From Actinomycetota bacterium (GTDB taxonomy: Bacteria > Actinomycetota > Acidimicrobiia > Acidimicrobiales > CADCTF01), in NCBI GenBank assembly GCA_019348305.1, contig JAHWJQ010000025.1, positions 1 to 15,980 of the forward strand: DNA of 15,980 bases, read 5' to 3'. The stretch's first letter is position 1. The number at the start of each line of letters is the position of its first letter. Position numbers and translations under genes: made by a program. Positions 6,665-14,760 of the stretch are shown in pieces. Below the pieces are notes generated by a model. The model did not search any database, was not told where the DNA came from, and saw nothing but the letters and a program-made list of their open reading frames with translations.

Positions 6665-7504
6665 GTGCCCGAGCTTCCCGAGGTCGAGACGATTCGGCGC
6701 GATCTGGAAAAGGAGGTAGTGGGCCGCCGGGTGAAGACCGTGGAGGTCACCGGCAAGCGGTCGATTCGCCGGCACCCCAACCCCGAGGACTTCACCAGCC
6801 GGGTCGAGGGGCGCAAGATCACCGGCATCGACCGGAAGGGCAAGTACCTGCTGGTCAGGCTCGAAGGCGGTGAGGTCATGGTCATCCACCTCGGGATGAG
6901 CGGGCAGCTGCTGTGGTCCAAAACCGGGCGCGACCCCCGCGAGAAGCACACCCACCTCGTGTTCGTGTTCAGCCAGGGCGCCGAGCTGCGCTTCGTCGAC
7001 CCGCGGACCTTCGGCGAGCTGTTCGTCACCACTCCCGACGAGCTGCTGGCAGAGGTGCCGGAGTTGGCCCATCTGGGCTTCGACCCCCTCGAGCAGGTCA
7101 TGAGCTGGACGGCGTTCGGCGAGCTGCTCCACGCCAAGCACCGCAAGCTCAAGGAGCTGCTGATGGACCAGAAGTTCGTGGCCGGCATCGGCAACATCTA
7201 CTCCGACGAGATCCTCTGGGCGGCAGGGCTGCGCTATGACCGGTCGTCCGACTCGCTCACCTCCCAGGAGATCCGGCGCCTGTCCCGGGCGATGACCGAG
7301 ACGCTCCACGACGCCGTCAAGCACCGCGGGTCGTCGCTGTCGGACGAGCAGTACCGCGACCTGTTCGGGGCCGTGGGCGAGTACTCGAGCCAGCACAAGG
7401 TCTACGACCGTGAAGGCCAGCCCTGCCGGCGCTGCCGCAGCCCGATCGTTCGAATCAAGCTGGGCGGGCGCTCCCACTTCCTCTGCGAGCAGTGCCAGGT
7501 GTAG
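6665..7504 (+). CDS. mutM: Formamidopyrimidine-DNA glycosylase
   Basis: MutM (Fpg) removes oxidised purines such as 8-oxoguanine and nicks the strand by beta/delta elimination. The 279-residue protein begins 'MPELPEVETIRRDL', giving the N-terminal Pro2 nucleophile and Glu3 after Met removal. The conserved lysine is in 'RKGKYLL' (K60), and 'HLGMSGQL' is at about 75-82. The C-terminal zinc finger has C254, C257, C274 and C277, with Arg269 in the 'GGRSHFLC' hairpin. 'KFVAGIGNIYSDEILW' marks the helix-two-turn-helix. GTG 6665 is fixed by the PELPEVE start. All catalytic residues are intact. The order rnc-mutM-smc matches mycobacteria. Confidence 0.96.
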   Translation: MPELPEVETIRRDLEKEVVGRRVKTVEVTGKRSIRRHPNPEDFTSRVEGRKITGIDRKGKYLLVRLEGGEVMVIHLGMSGQLLWSKTGRDPREKHTHLVFVFSQGAELRFVDPRTFGELFVTTPDELLAEVPELAHLGFDPLEQVMSWTAFGELLHAKHRKLKELLMDQKFVAGIGNIYSDEILWAAGLRYDRSSDSLTSQEIRRLSRAMTETLHDAVKHRGSSLSDEQYRDLFGAVGEYSSQHKVYDREGQPCRRCRSPIVRIKLGGRSHFLCEQCQV

Positions 7505-7538
7505 CCGGGGAGTCCGCCGGGTGGCACCACGGCGCCGG

Positions 7539-7544
7539 TAGCCT
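7539..7544 (+). promoter_or_regulatory. Possible -10 box for smc
   Basis: TAGCCT (TANNNT type) ends 9 nt before the GTG of smc in the 49-bp gap after mutM. The smc start has no Shine-Dalgarno sequence, which fits a transcript with little or no leader starting near 7551-7554. No -35 is recognisable. The hexamer is only weakly constrained, so the call is tentative. Confidence 0.3.
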
Positions 7545-7553
7545 CGACACACC

Positions 7554-10500
7554 GTGTTCCTGAAGTCGCTCACCCTGAAGGGCTTCAAGTCCTTTGCCGA
7601 CACCACCACGCTCGGCTTCGAGCCCGGCATCACCGTGGTGGTCGGGCCGAACGGCAGCGGCAAGTCGAACGTGGTCGACGCCGTTGCCTGGGTGCTGGGC
7701 GCGCAGGGGCCGCGGACGATGCGGGGCTCGAAGATGGAAGACGTCATCTTCGCCGGATCGGCCAACCGTCCTGCCCTCGGTCGGGCCGAGGTGAGCCTGA
7801 CCATCGACAACGGAGCCGGCTTGCTGGACATCGGCTTCTCCGAGGTCACGATCACCCGGACGCTGTTCCGCAGCGGCGACAGCGAGTACGCGATCAACGG
7901 CGTCCCCTGCCGCCTGCTCGACATCCAGGAACTGCTGTCGGACTCGGGTGTGGGGCGCCAGCAGCACGTGATCGTGAGCCAGGGCCAGATCGACGGCGTG
8001 CTCAACGCCCGGCCCGAGGACCGGCGACTGATCATCGAAGAGGCGGCCGGGGTCCTCAAGTACCGCAAGCGTCGCGAGAAGGCCCAGCGCCGGCTGGAGG
8101 CGACGGAGGCCAACCTCCTGCGCCTCCAGGACCTCTTGCGGGAGGTCCGCCGTCAGCTCCGCCCCCTTGAACGCCAAGCCGATGCCGCCCGCCGCCACGG
8201 CGCGCTGCTGGAGGAACTTGGCGCGTTGCGGCTCCATCTCGCCGGCCGCCACATCGCCGGCCTGCGTGCTCGGCTGGACGCAGCCGCCCAGCTGCGTTCG
8301 GAGTTGCGCGGCCAGGAGGCCGAGCTCAAAGCGAGGCTGGCCCACCTCGACGGGTCCGTCTCCGCCCTCGAGGCTGCACTGGCGGCGCGCGGCGCGGGCG
8401 ACCTGTCCGACGCCCTCGTCCGCTTCGAGAGCATGGGGGAGCGGGCCCGGGGCCTCGCCGCAGTGGTGGTCGAGCGCCGGCGGCGCATCGAGCGGGAGCG
8501 CACCGCCTCGGTCGACCAGGCGGTGATCGCCAGCCTCGAGTCCGACTTCGCCCGGCTGCGCCAAGAGCTGCAAGAGCTCGACGCTGAAGCGGTCCAGCTG
8601 ACGCCCGCCGCGGCCAACCTCGCGGCGGCGGAGATGGATCTGGCCGCCGCCCGGGAAGCCTTCGCCGCCGAATGGGGCGACGGCACGCCCACTGCATCGA
8701 CCGATCGCTCGGCCGAGTCGCGGGGGGAGCTGGTGGCCCTGCGTAGCGCGGCCGAGCGAGGGGCCGAGGAGCTCCACCGTCTGGAGTCGCGTCTGGTCGA
8801 CCTGCGCGCGAAGTCGGCCCGCCTGGTCGCGGAAGGCCAACGGGTGCGCCAGGAGCTGGAGGAGGCGGAGGCGGCGGCCGGCCCCCTGGCCGGCGCCGTC
8901 GAGCACGCCGAGTTGTGCCGCCTGGCCGCCGAGGGGCGCCAGGCCGAGGTCGAAGACGAGCTGCGCCAGGCTGAAGCGGGTTTCCACGCCTGGACGGCGC
9001 GGGCCGAGGCCTTGGCGCTGGCCCTCGACGAGGCCCGGGCGCGGGCCGGTGCCGAGCGGCTGGCCGCGCTGTCCGGGGTGGTCGGAACGCTGGTCGACCT
9101 GGTGGAGGTGGACGAGGGGTGGGAGCTGGCGTTCGAGGCCGCCGCTGGTGAAGCGATCGCCGCTGTGGTGGTTGACGGTGCGGCCACCGCCCGCCAAGCG
9201 CTGCGCCATCTGCAGGCCCAGGAGACCGTGGGGGCGGTCGTGGCCCTCGGTGCTGCGCCAGCCGCGGCGGCCGCCGCCGCTCTTCCCTCGGCCGGGGTGT
9301 CAGTGCGGGCGCACGTGCGCGCGGCCGACCCTCGCGTGGGCCAGCTGCTCGACGTGCTGTTGGAGCGGGCGGTGGCCGTGGAAGGTGCTTGGCCCGAGGC
9401 GCTCGACCTGGCGATGCAGAGACCCGACCTCCTCGTGGTCACCCGCCAGGGCGACCGCTTCGGAGCCGCCGGTTGGCGTACCGGCGCGGCCGGCGCCGGC
9501 GCCACCGGCGCGGCGCTCGAAGAGGCGCGGCGCCAGGCGGCGGCCGCCTCGGCGGCCATGGCCGCAGCGACCGAGCGCCAGCGGCTGGCACGGGAGGAGA
9601 CGGCGGCGGCCCGGGCAGCCGAGGTCCAGGTCGTGAGGTCACGGGACGAGAACGAAGCCACCCGGCAAGCCGCCGCCTCCGCGCTCCGACGGGGTGAGGC
9701 GGAGGCCGGCGACGCGGCGTCCGAGGCCGAGGCCATGGCGGCCCACCTGGCGGAGGTGGCGGCTCGGGTCGAGCGGGAGGAGGCCAGGGTCGCCGAGCTG
9801 GAGTCGGTGCTGCCTGTCCTGCAGGCCGAGGAAGCGGCCGGAGCGGACAGGCTCACCGCCATGCAGCGGGCGCGGACATCTCTCGACGAGCAGGCCGCTG
9901 CCGTGGCCGCCCTGCGCAGCGACCTCGAGGTGCAGGGGGCGCGGCTCGAGGATCGGCGGTCCTACCTGACCCGCCGGCTGGGCGAGGTGGACGAGCGCCT
10001 GCGGCGAAACGTGCAGCAGCGCGACGAGGCCGAGCGCAACCGCCACGACCTCGAGCGCCAGGCGGTCGCCCTCGAGCGCCTGGCTGGCCTCGTGGAGCGG
10101 CGGCTGGCCACCGTGGCAGCCCGGCTCGAGCTACTTCGGGCCGAACGCCGGCGCCAGTCCGAGCAAACGGGCGCCCTCACCGACCGCCTCGACCAGGCGA
10201 GGCGGGAGCGGCAATCGGTCGAGCGTCAGATGGGCGAGTTGCGGGAGCGGGCCCAGCGGGCGGACCTCGAAGCCGCAGAGGCCCGCATCCGCCTCGAGCA
10301 GGCGGTCGAGGGAGTGCGGCGCGACTTCGACTGCGAGCCCGAGCAGGCGGTGAGGTCGGAGTGCCCACAGCTCCCCCCGACCGAGACGGCCAACAGCCGG
10401 CTCCGCGAGCTCGAGCGGGAGCTGCGGCTGATGGGGCCGATCAACCCTCTGGCCCTGGAGGAGTTCGCCGCCCTCCAGGAGCGTCACGGCTTCCTCGAAG

Positions 10501-11033
10501 GCCAACTGGAGGACGTGAAGACCACGCGGCGGGACCTGTTCAAGATCATCAGGGCCATCGACCAGGAGATCGTCGAGGTCTTCGCCGCTGCCTATGCCGA
10601 CGTGGCCGACAACTTCGCCAAGCTGTTCGGGATGCTCTTCCCCGGGGGGAGCGGCCGGCTCAAGCTCACCGATCCTGACAACCTCCTCGACACCGGCCTC
10701 GAGGTGGAAGCCCGACCGTCCGGAAAGAACGTGCGCCAGCTCTCGCTGCTCTCCGGCGGCGAGCGCTCCCTCACCGCCCTCGCGTTCTTGTTCGCGGTGT
10801 TCCGGAGCCGGCCCTCCCCCTTCTACCTCATGGACGAAGTCGAAGCGGCGCTCGACGACGTGAACCTCCACCGTTTCCTCGATCTCATCGCGGAGTTCCG
10901 CCGGGATGCCCAGCTGGTGATCGTGAGCCACCAGAAGCGCACGATGGAGGCCGCCGACTGCCTCTACGGCGTCACCATGCAGCCCGGCGGTTCGAGCCGG
11001 GTGCTGAGCGAGAAGGTGGCAGCGGGCGCCTGA
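7554..11033 (+). CDS. smc: Chromosome segregation protein SMC
   Basis: SMC is the ATPase of the bacterial condensin complex with ScpA and ScpB; it compacts and separates the replicated chromosome. The 1159-residue protein starts 'MFLKSLTLKGFKSFADTT', with Walker A 'GPNGSGKSN' at 31-39. Coiled coils flank a hinge at about 506-645 ('LSGVVGTLVDLVEV' to 'VVTRQGDRFGAAGW'). The ABC signature 'LSGGE' is at 1066-1070 and Walker B 'FYLMDE' at 1090-1095, followed by the D-loop 'ALDD' and 'VIVSHQKRTM'. The coiled coils are very rich in Ala, Arg and Glu, and a run of seven alanines lies in the hinge. Length is normal for the family. GTG 7554 is fixed by the conserved start. The scp genes are not in this window. 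Confidence 0.97.
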   Translation: MFLKSLTLKGFKSFADTTTLGFEPGITVVVGPNGSGKSNVVDAVAWVLGAQGPRTMRGSKMEDVIFAGSANRPALGRAEVSLTIDNGAGLLDIGFSEVTITRTLFRSGDSEYAINGVPCRLLDIQELLSDSGVGRQQHVIVSQGQIDGVLNARPEDRRLIIEEAAGVLKYRKRREKAQRRLEATEANLLRLQDLLREVRRQLRPLERQADAARRHGALLEELGALRLHLAGRHIAGLRARLDAAAQLRSELRGQEAELKARLAHLDGSVSALEAALAARGAGDLSDALVRFESMGERARGLAAVVVERRRRIERERTASVDQAVIASLESDFARLRQELQELDAEAVQLTPAAANLAAAEMDLAAAREAFAAEWGDGTPTASTDRSAESRGELVALRSAAERGAEELHRLESRLVDLRAKSARLVAEGQRVRQELEEAEAAAGPLAGAVEHAELCRLAAEGRQAEVEDELRQAEAGFHAWTARAEALALALDEARARAGAERLAALSGVVGTLVDLVEVDEGWELAFEAAAGEAIAAVVVDGAATARQALRHLQAQETVGAVVALGAAPAAAAAAALPSAGVSVRAHVRAADPRVGQLLDVLLERAVAVEGAWPEALDLAMQRPDLLVVTRQGDRFGAAGWRTGAAGAGATGAALEEARRQAAAASAAMAAATERQRLAREETAAARAAEVQVVRSRDENEATRQAAASALRRGEAEAGDAASEAEAMAAHLAEVAARVEREEARVAELESVLPVLQAEEAAGADRLTAMQRARTSLDEQAAAVAALRSDLEVQGARLEDRRSYLTRRLGEVDERLRRNVQQRDEAERNRHDLERQAVALERLAGLVERRLATVAARLELLRAERRRQSEQTGALTDRLDQARRERQSVERQMGELRERAQRADLEAAEARIRLEQAVEGVRRDFDCEPEQAVRSECPQLPPTETANSRLRELERELRLMGPINPLALEEFAALQERHGFLEGQLEDVKTTRRDLFKIIRAIDQEIVEVFAAAYADVADNFAKLFGMLFPGGSGRLKLTDPDNLLDTGLEVEARPSGKNVRQLSLLSGGERSLTALAFLFAVFRSRPSPFYLMDEVEAALDDVNLHRFLDLIAEFRRDAQLVIVSHQKRTMEAADCLYGVTMQPGGSSRVLSEKVAAGA

Positions 11034-11051
11034 GCGAGCACGCCGCGCGGC

Positions 11052-11065
11052 CGAGCGTATGCTCG
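11052..11065 (+). promoter_or_regulatory. Inverted repeat overlapping a possible -10 box
   Basis: CGAGC and GCTCG (5-bp arms, 4-nt gap) lie in the 62-bp gap after smc. The hexamer TATGCT at 11058-11063 (TANNNT type) overlaps the gap and right arm. A promoter here would start near 11070 and leave a leader of about 26 nt with the good ribosome binding site 'gggggga' at about 11084-11090. The repeat could be an operator or a weak hairpin; there is no T run, so it is not a clear terminator. No -35 is visible. Confidence 0.3.
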
Positions 11066-11095
11066 TCGCGTTGTCGGCGGATCGGGGGGAACGAG

Positions 11096-13294
11096 ATGGG
11101 ACGCAGGCTTTTGGCGGGGGCCGCGGTGTCCGCCGCCGTCCTGTTGGCAACGACTCCTGGCGGAGCAGCGCACTGGCCGGCGTTCGGAGGCGACGCCGGC
11201 CGGTCGGGCTACCAGCCCGTCGACGAGGGCGGGCTGCCGGTGCAGTTCCTGTACGCGCGCACGGGGCTGGCCGATCGTGACGTGCGGACCTCGATCGTCA
11301 CCACCACCGGCGACCCGTCGTCGCAGCGACTCGTCTACGGCACCGACGACGGAGTGGTGCACCTGCGGGTGCTTTCCACCGGCGCTGCGGTGGGCCCTCC
11401 GGGCGGCACCGACGTCAGCGCGGCCGCCGATCCCTTCGGCGGGGGGGCCGGCAGCGCCAGCTTCGTCGACACCTCCACCCCTGCCGGACTGGGGCAGGTC
11501 TTCGCCGTCCACAACGAGTTGTACCAAGGCGGACAGGTCGGCCTGCAGATCGCCCAGGTCGACGAGGCTTCGGGCGCGGTGCTGGCAGATGTCGACGTAG
11601 CGGACACCCTTGGCTATCGCATCCAGAGCTCGGCCCTCGTCACCCCGCCCGACGGCGCCGGGAACCGGGCGTTGTTCTTCGTTGCCGGCGAGCAGGCCGG
11701 CACGCGCGAGCAGCTGTTCAAGGTCCCTCTCGGCAACGCCGCCTCCCCGTCGGCCAGCATCGGTGCCGCGGAGCGGACGGCCGACCTCAACGCCAACCCC
11801 CTGGCCAGCCCCACCCTCGTCTACTTCCGCGACGCCGGCGGTGCCCCACGGGCCTACGTCGCCGTCGGCACCTTCTCGGGTCTGAGGACCTTCGCCGTCG
11901 ACGATCTGTCGCCGGGGCCGAGCGACGAGACCATCGGCGAGCCGGTGCGAACGCCAACGACCCCGGTCACCTCGACCGGCATCCCTCCCGGCGCCCCCGG
12001 CAGCGGCTTGGCGACGGCGCCCGCCGTCTACGCGGCGAGCGGGGGGGCGGCGACCACGACCGTCCACCGCTTCACCCAGGTCGGTAGCTCCCAGGCGCTG
12101 TCGCGGGCGTCGAGCGTGCCACTGGCCGGCAACGCGGCGCCGGGCCTCATGACCAACCAGGAGGTGGCCCCAGCGGGCATCCCCGATGGCCACATCTTCG
12201 TGACCACCTCGGCCAACCTCTACTCCGTGCGGACCAACGACCTGGCGGTGGCCGCCCGCTTCGACGCCGGCGACAGCCTCGCCGGCGGCAGTACCGGCTT
12301 TAGCTTCACCACCGCGGCCGGGACGGGGGAACTGGTCTTCGTGGTCACCGACGGCGGTCGCCAGCTGGCCCTCGAGGCCCAGTCCCTCCGCCCCGTCGAC
12401 CGTGAGCTGTTCTCGCCGCCCCGGGCCGCCGAGGGCTCGCAGAGCTCGTTCGGCCAGCCGTCCATCAGCGGCCGGTTCCTGCAGGTGCCCACCGACCGGG
12501 GCGTGTTCGTCTACACCTTGCGACGGGCGACGCCTCCCACCGGCTACTGGCTGGCGGCCAGCGACGGCGGCATGTTCAGCTACGGCGACGCCGGCTTCTT
12601 CGGCTCGACCGGCGACATCCGCCTGAACAAGCCCGTCACCGCGATGGCACCCACGGCGAGTCGCGAGGGCTACTGGCTGGCGGCTAGCGACGGCGGCATC
12701 TTCAGCTTCGGCGACGCCGGCTTCTTCGGCTCCACCGGTGCCATGGCCCTCAACTCCCCTGTGGGGGGCATGGTGCCCACCCGCACCGGCCAGGGCTACT
12801 GGCTCGTGGCCGCCGATGGAGGGGTCTTCACCTTCGGCGACGCCCAGTTCCTCGGCTCCACCGGCGACCTCCGCCTCAACAAGCCCATCGTGGGCATGGC
12901 CGCCACGCCCAGCGGCGACGGCTACTGGCTGGTGGCGGCCGACGGCGGCATCTTCACCTTTGGCGACGCCGAGTTCCTGGGCTCGACGGGCGACATCGCG
13001 CTCAACAAGCCAGTGGTCGGCATGGCCGCAGCCCCCAACGGCAATGGCTACTGGTTGGTCGCCTCTGACGGCGGCATCTTCAGCTTCGGGCGAGCTGGGT
13101 TCTTGGGGTCCACCGGCGACATCGTGTTGAACTCGCCCATCGTGGCCATGGCCGCCAGCGCCACCGGTGCGGGCTACGCCTTCACCGCCGCCGACGGAGG
13201 GGTCTTCGCCTTCGGTGACGTCCCGTTCCTGGGGGCCGCCGCCGAGCTCGGCCGGCTCAACCAGCCGGTCGTGACGCTGGCCATCAAGCCATAG
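11096..13294 (+). CDS. Secreted beta-propeller protein with six GYWL/SDGG repeats
   Basis: The 732-residue protein starts with a signal peptide (RR, then 'LLAGAAVSAAVLLATTPGGAA' split by no charge) and then 'HWPAFGGDAGRSGYQP', the opening typical of PQQ-like beta-propellers, with 'YGTDDGVVHLRVLSTGAAVG' as a blade. Residues of about 26-480 form this propeller-like region. From about 483 to the end there are six consecutive repeats of exactly 42 residues of type 'GYWL.A.DGG.F.FGDA.F.GSTG', the last one divergent. These repeats are common in secreted Acidimicrobiia-type proteins and are of unknown role, perhaps carbohydrate or surface binding. No sorting signal or C-terminal anchor is seen, so it may be released or wall-associated. 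ATG 11096 has a strong binding site. The gene separates smc from ftsY, which are adjacent in mycobacteria. Confidence 0.85.
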   Translation: MGRRLLAGAAVSAAVLLATTPGGAAHWPAFGGDAGRSGYQPVDEGGLPVQFLYARTGLADRDVRTSIVTTTGDPSSQRLVYGTDDGVVHLRVLSTGAAVGPPGGTDVSAAADPFGGGAGSASFVDTSTPAGLGQVFAVHNELYQGGQVGLQIAQVDEASGAVLADVDVADTLGYRIQSSALVTPPDGAGNRALFFVAGEQAGTREQLFKVPLGNAASPSASIGAAERTADLNANPLASPTLVYFRDAGGAPRAYVAVGTFSGLRTFAVDDLSPGPSDETIGEPVRTPTTPVTSTGIPPGAPGSGLATAPAVYAASGGAATTTVHRFTQVGSSQALSRASSVPLAGNAAPGLMTNQEVAPAGIPDGHIFVTTSANLYSVRTNDLAVAARFDAGDSLAGGSTGFSFTTAAGTGELVFVVTDGGRQLALEAQSLRPVDRELFSPPRAAEGSQSSFGQPSISGRFLQVPTDRGVFVYTLRRATPPTGYWLAASDGGMFSYGDAGFFGSTGDIRLNKPVTAMAPTASREGYWLAASDGGIFSFGDAGFFGSTGAMALNSPVGGMVPTRTGQGYWLVAADGGVFTFGDAQFLGSTGDLRLNKPIVGMAATPSGDGYWLVAADGGIFTFGDAEFLGSTGDIALNKPVVGMAAAPNGNGYWLVASDGGIFSFGRAGFLGSTGDIVLNSPIVAMAASATGAGYAFTAADGGVFAFGDVPFLGAAAELGRLNQPVVTLAIKP
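12542..13291 (+). repeat. Six in-frame 126-bp tandem repeats
   Basis: Repeat units begin at 12542, 12668, 12794, 12920, 13046 and 13172, each exactly 126 bp after the last. Each encodes 42 residues with the core 'GYWL..SDGG.F.FGDA.F.GSTG...LN.PV.GM'. Units 1-5 are well conserved; unit 6 ('GYAFTAADGGVFAFGDVPF') is degenerate and ends the protein. The uniform spacing suggests one structural blade or strand module per unit, and growth by duplication. Confidence 0.92.
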
Positions 13295-13300
13295 CGACCA

Positions 13301-13430
13301 CCTAGGTGGCTGGTGTCAAACCAGCCCCGAGCGCCCGGGGGAGGCTTTCGTTTCCCCTTGACCGCACGTCAAGGCGCTCGGGGCTTCGTCGGCGGAGCCG
13401 GCGAGCTTTGTTTGAGACCAGCCACCTAGG
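13301..13430. repeat. 130-bp compound palindromic element
   Basis: The outer arms 13301-13321 and 13410-13430 are inverted repeats of 21 bp with one mismatch (ends CCTAGGTGGCTGG / CCAGCCACCTAGG). Inner arms 13323-13335 and 13373-13385 pair perfectly over 13 bp (agccccgagcgcc). Three smaller hairpins fill the rest: 13338-13357 (7 bp with two G-T pairs), 13358-13372 (ttgac/gtcaa), and 13386-13404 (8 bp with one G-T pair, 3-nt loop). The whole element can fold as a branched stem. It fills the gap between the repeat protein and ftsY, ending 11 bp before the ftsY ATG. There is no T tract and no flanking target duplication. It may be a mobile palindromic repeat, a cruciform site, or a structured leader or terminator. 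Confidence 0.9.
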
Positions 13431-13441
13431 CTCCCGGCCGC

Positions 13442-14695
13442 ATGGAGCCCATCATCTTGGTGTTGATCCTGGCCCTGGTGGTCTTCGCCAGCGTCGCCGG
13501 CGTGGCCGCCAGCCGGCGGCGCGGCCGAGGCGTCGAGCTGGAGCCGCCTCCGAAGGACAAGACCCGCCCCGTCGCCCCGCCTCGCCCTCCCACGGCCGCG
13601 GCGGCGGAGGCACCTCCAGAGGCGGAGGCACCTCCAGAGGCGGAGGCCCCCGCCCCGGAGGCGACCGAGGCCGACGCCCCCCCTGCCGACGCCCCCCCTG
13701 CGGAAACGCCGGTGCTGGTCGACCCGGCGCTGGTCGAACAGATCGAGCAGGCCTTCGCCGAGCCCGAGCCAGAACCGGAGCCGGTCGCTCCTCCGGTAAA
13801 GCCCCGCTTCCGCGACCGGCTGGGCAAAGCCCGGGCGCTGCTGTCCGGCTATGTGGGCTCGGTCCTGTCGCGCACGGCTATCGACGACGAGACCTGGGAC
13901 GACCTGGAGGAGGCGCTCATCCGGGCCGACGTCGGCGTCGGACTCACCTCCGAGGTGCTCGACGACCTGAGGGCCCGGGTCAAAGGCGAGGGCATCAAGA
14001 CGTCGGAGGAGCTGCTGGCTGCACTCAAAGACGAGCTGAAGGACCTGCTGAGCCAGGGCGACCGCACCCTGCAGCTCGAGCCCGGCGGGCCCAACGTCTG
14101 GCTCTTCGTCGGCGTCAACGGCGTGGGCAAGACCACCACCATCGGCAAGCTGGGCAAGCGCGAGGCCGACGGAGGCCGAAGCGTCGTCATGGCCGCCGGC
14201 GACACCTTCAGGGCGGCGGCCGCCGAGCAGCTCGAGCTGTGGGCCAAGCGGGCCGGCGCCGACCTCGTGCGCAGCACCGAGGGCGCAGATCCCGGTTCGG
14301 TCATCTTCGATGCCGTCGAACGGGCCGCGGCCCGTCAGGCGGAGCTCGTGCTGGCCGACACGGCGGGGCGGCTGCACACCAAGGTCAACCTGATGGAGGA
14401 GCTGAAGAAGGTCCGCCGCATCGCCGAACGGCCGCCGGCCAAGCTGAGCGAGGTCCTCCTGGTGATCGACGCCACCACGGGCCAGAACGGCCTCGTGCAG
14501 GCCAAGCAGTTCACCGACGCCGTCGGGGTGACCGGCATCGTGTTGACCAAGCTGGACGGGACGGCCAAAGGAGGCATCGCGCTGGCCATCCAGCGCGAGC
14601 TCGGGATCCCCATCAAGTTGGTGGGACTGGGCGAGACGGTGGTCGACCTCGTGGAGTTCGACCCCGATGAGTTCGTCGAGGCGCTGTTCAGCTGA
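13442..14695 (+). CDS. ftsY: Signal recognition particle receptor FtsY
   Basis: FtsY is the membrane receptor GTPase that docks the SRP (Ffh) and ribosome at the translocon. The 417-residue protein has an N-terminal membrane segment (about 3-22, 'IILVLILALVVFASVAGVA'), as known in actinobacterial FtsY, then a Pro/Ala/Glu-rich linker to about 120. The N domain follows, then the G domain with G1 'GVNGVGKTTT' at 224-233, 'DTFRAAAAEQL' from 254, 'DTAGR' at 306-310, 'TKLDGTAKGG' from 369, and 'GLGETVVDLVEFDPDEFVEALF' as two adjoining C-terminal motifs. ATG 13442 is the start that keeps the membrane anchor; no binding site is evident and the palindrome ends just upstream, so its expression may depend on that element. 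No ffh gene is in the window. Confidence 0.95.
   Translation: MEPIILVLILALVVFASVAGVAASRRRGRGVELEPPPKDKTRPVAPPRPPTAAAAEAPPEAEAPPEAEAPAPEATEADAPPADAPPAETPVLVDPALVEQIEQAFAEPEPEPEPVAPPVKPRFRDRLGKARALLSGYVGSVLSRTAIDDETWDDLEEALIRADVGVGLTSEVLDDLRARVKGEGIKTSEELLAALKDELKDLLSQGDRTLQLEPGGPNVWLFVGVNGVGKTTTIGKLGKREADGGRSVVMAAGDTFRAAAAEQLELWAKRAGADLVRSTEGADPGSVIFDAVERAAARQAELVLADTAGRLHTKVNLMEELKKVRRIAERPPAKLSEVLLVIDATTGQNGLVQAKQFTDAVGVTGIVLTKLDGTAKGGIALAIQRELGIPIKLVGLGETVVDLVEFDPDEFVEALFS
13606..13699 (+). repeat. Short tandem repeats in the ftsY linker
   Basis: An 18-bp unit occurs twice exactly at 13606-13623 and 13624-13641, with the first 6 bp of a third copy. It encodes 'EAPPEA'. A 15-bp unit follows twice exactly at 13670-13684 and 13685-13699, encoding 'ADAPP'. 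Both are in frame, so copy number changes would lengthen or shorten the disordered linker without breaking the gene. Confidence 0.85.
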
Positions 14696-14760
14696 CAGAC
14701 GCCATCCGGCCTAACGTCGGCAAGGTCCGGTGAGTTTCGGGGGTGACCACGGGGGCGACC

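Noticed and set aside
5555..8113. An 852-codon open frame on the minus strand across acpP, rnc, mutM and the start of smc
   Set aside because: It lies opposite four well-recognised genes and its product shows no domain. Long antisense frames are expected opposite genes with very high GC at third positions.
7455..9209. A 584-codon minus-strand frame opposite smc
   Set aside because: It is antisense to the SMC Walker A region and coiled coil, with biased composition and no motif.
13301..13430. The palindrome as a CRISPR repeat, tRNA or standard terminator
   Set aside because: It occurs once here without spacers, has no tRNA-like loops, and has no T tract after the stem.
13306..14670. A 454-codon plus-strand frame overlapping ftsY in another frame
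   Set aside because: The translation is Arg/Gly/Pro-rich, starts inside the palindrome, and competes with the clear FtsY frame.
14692..14717. CTGACA and TAACGT as a promoter for the lipoprotein gene
   Set aside because: The gap between the two hexamers is only 14 bp, too short for a normal -35/-10 pair.
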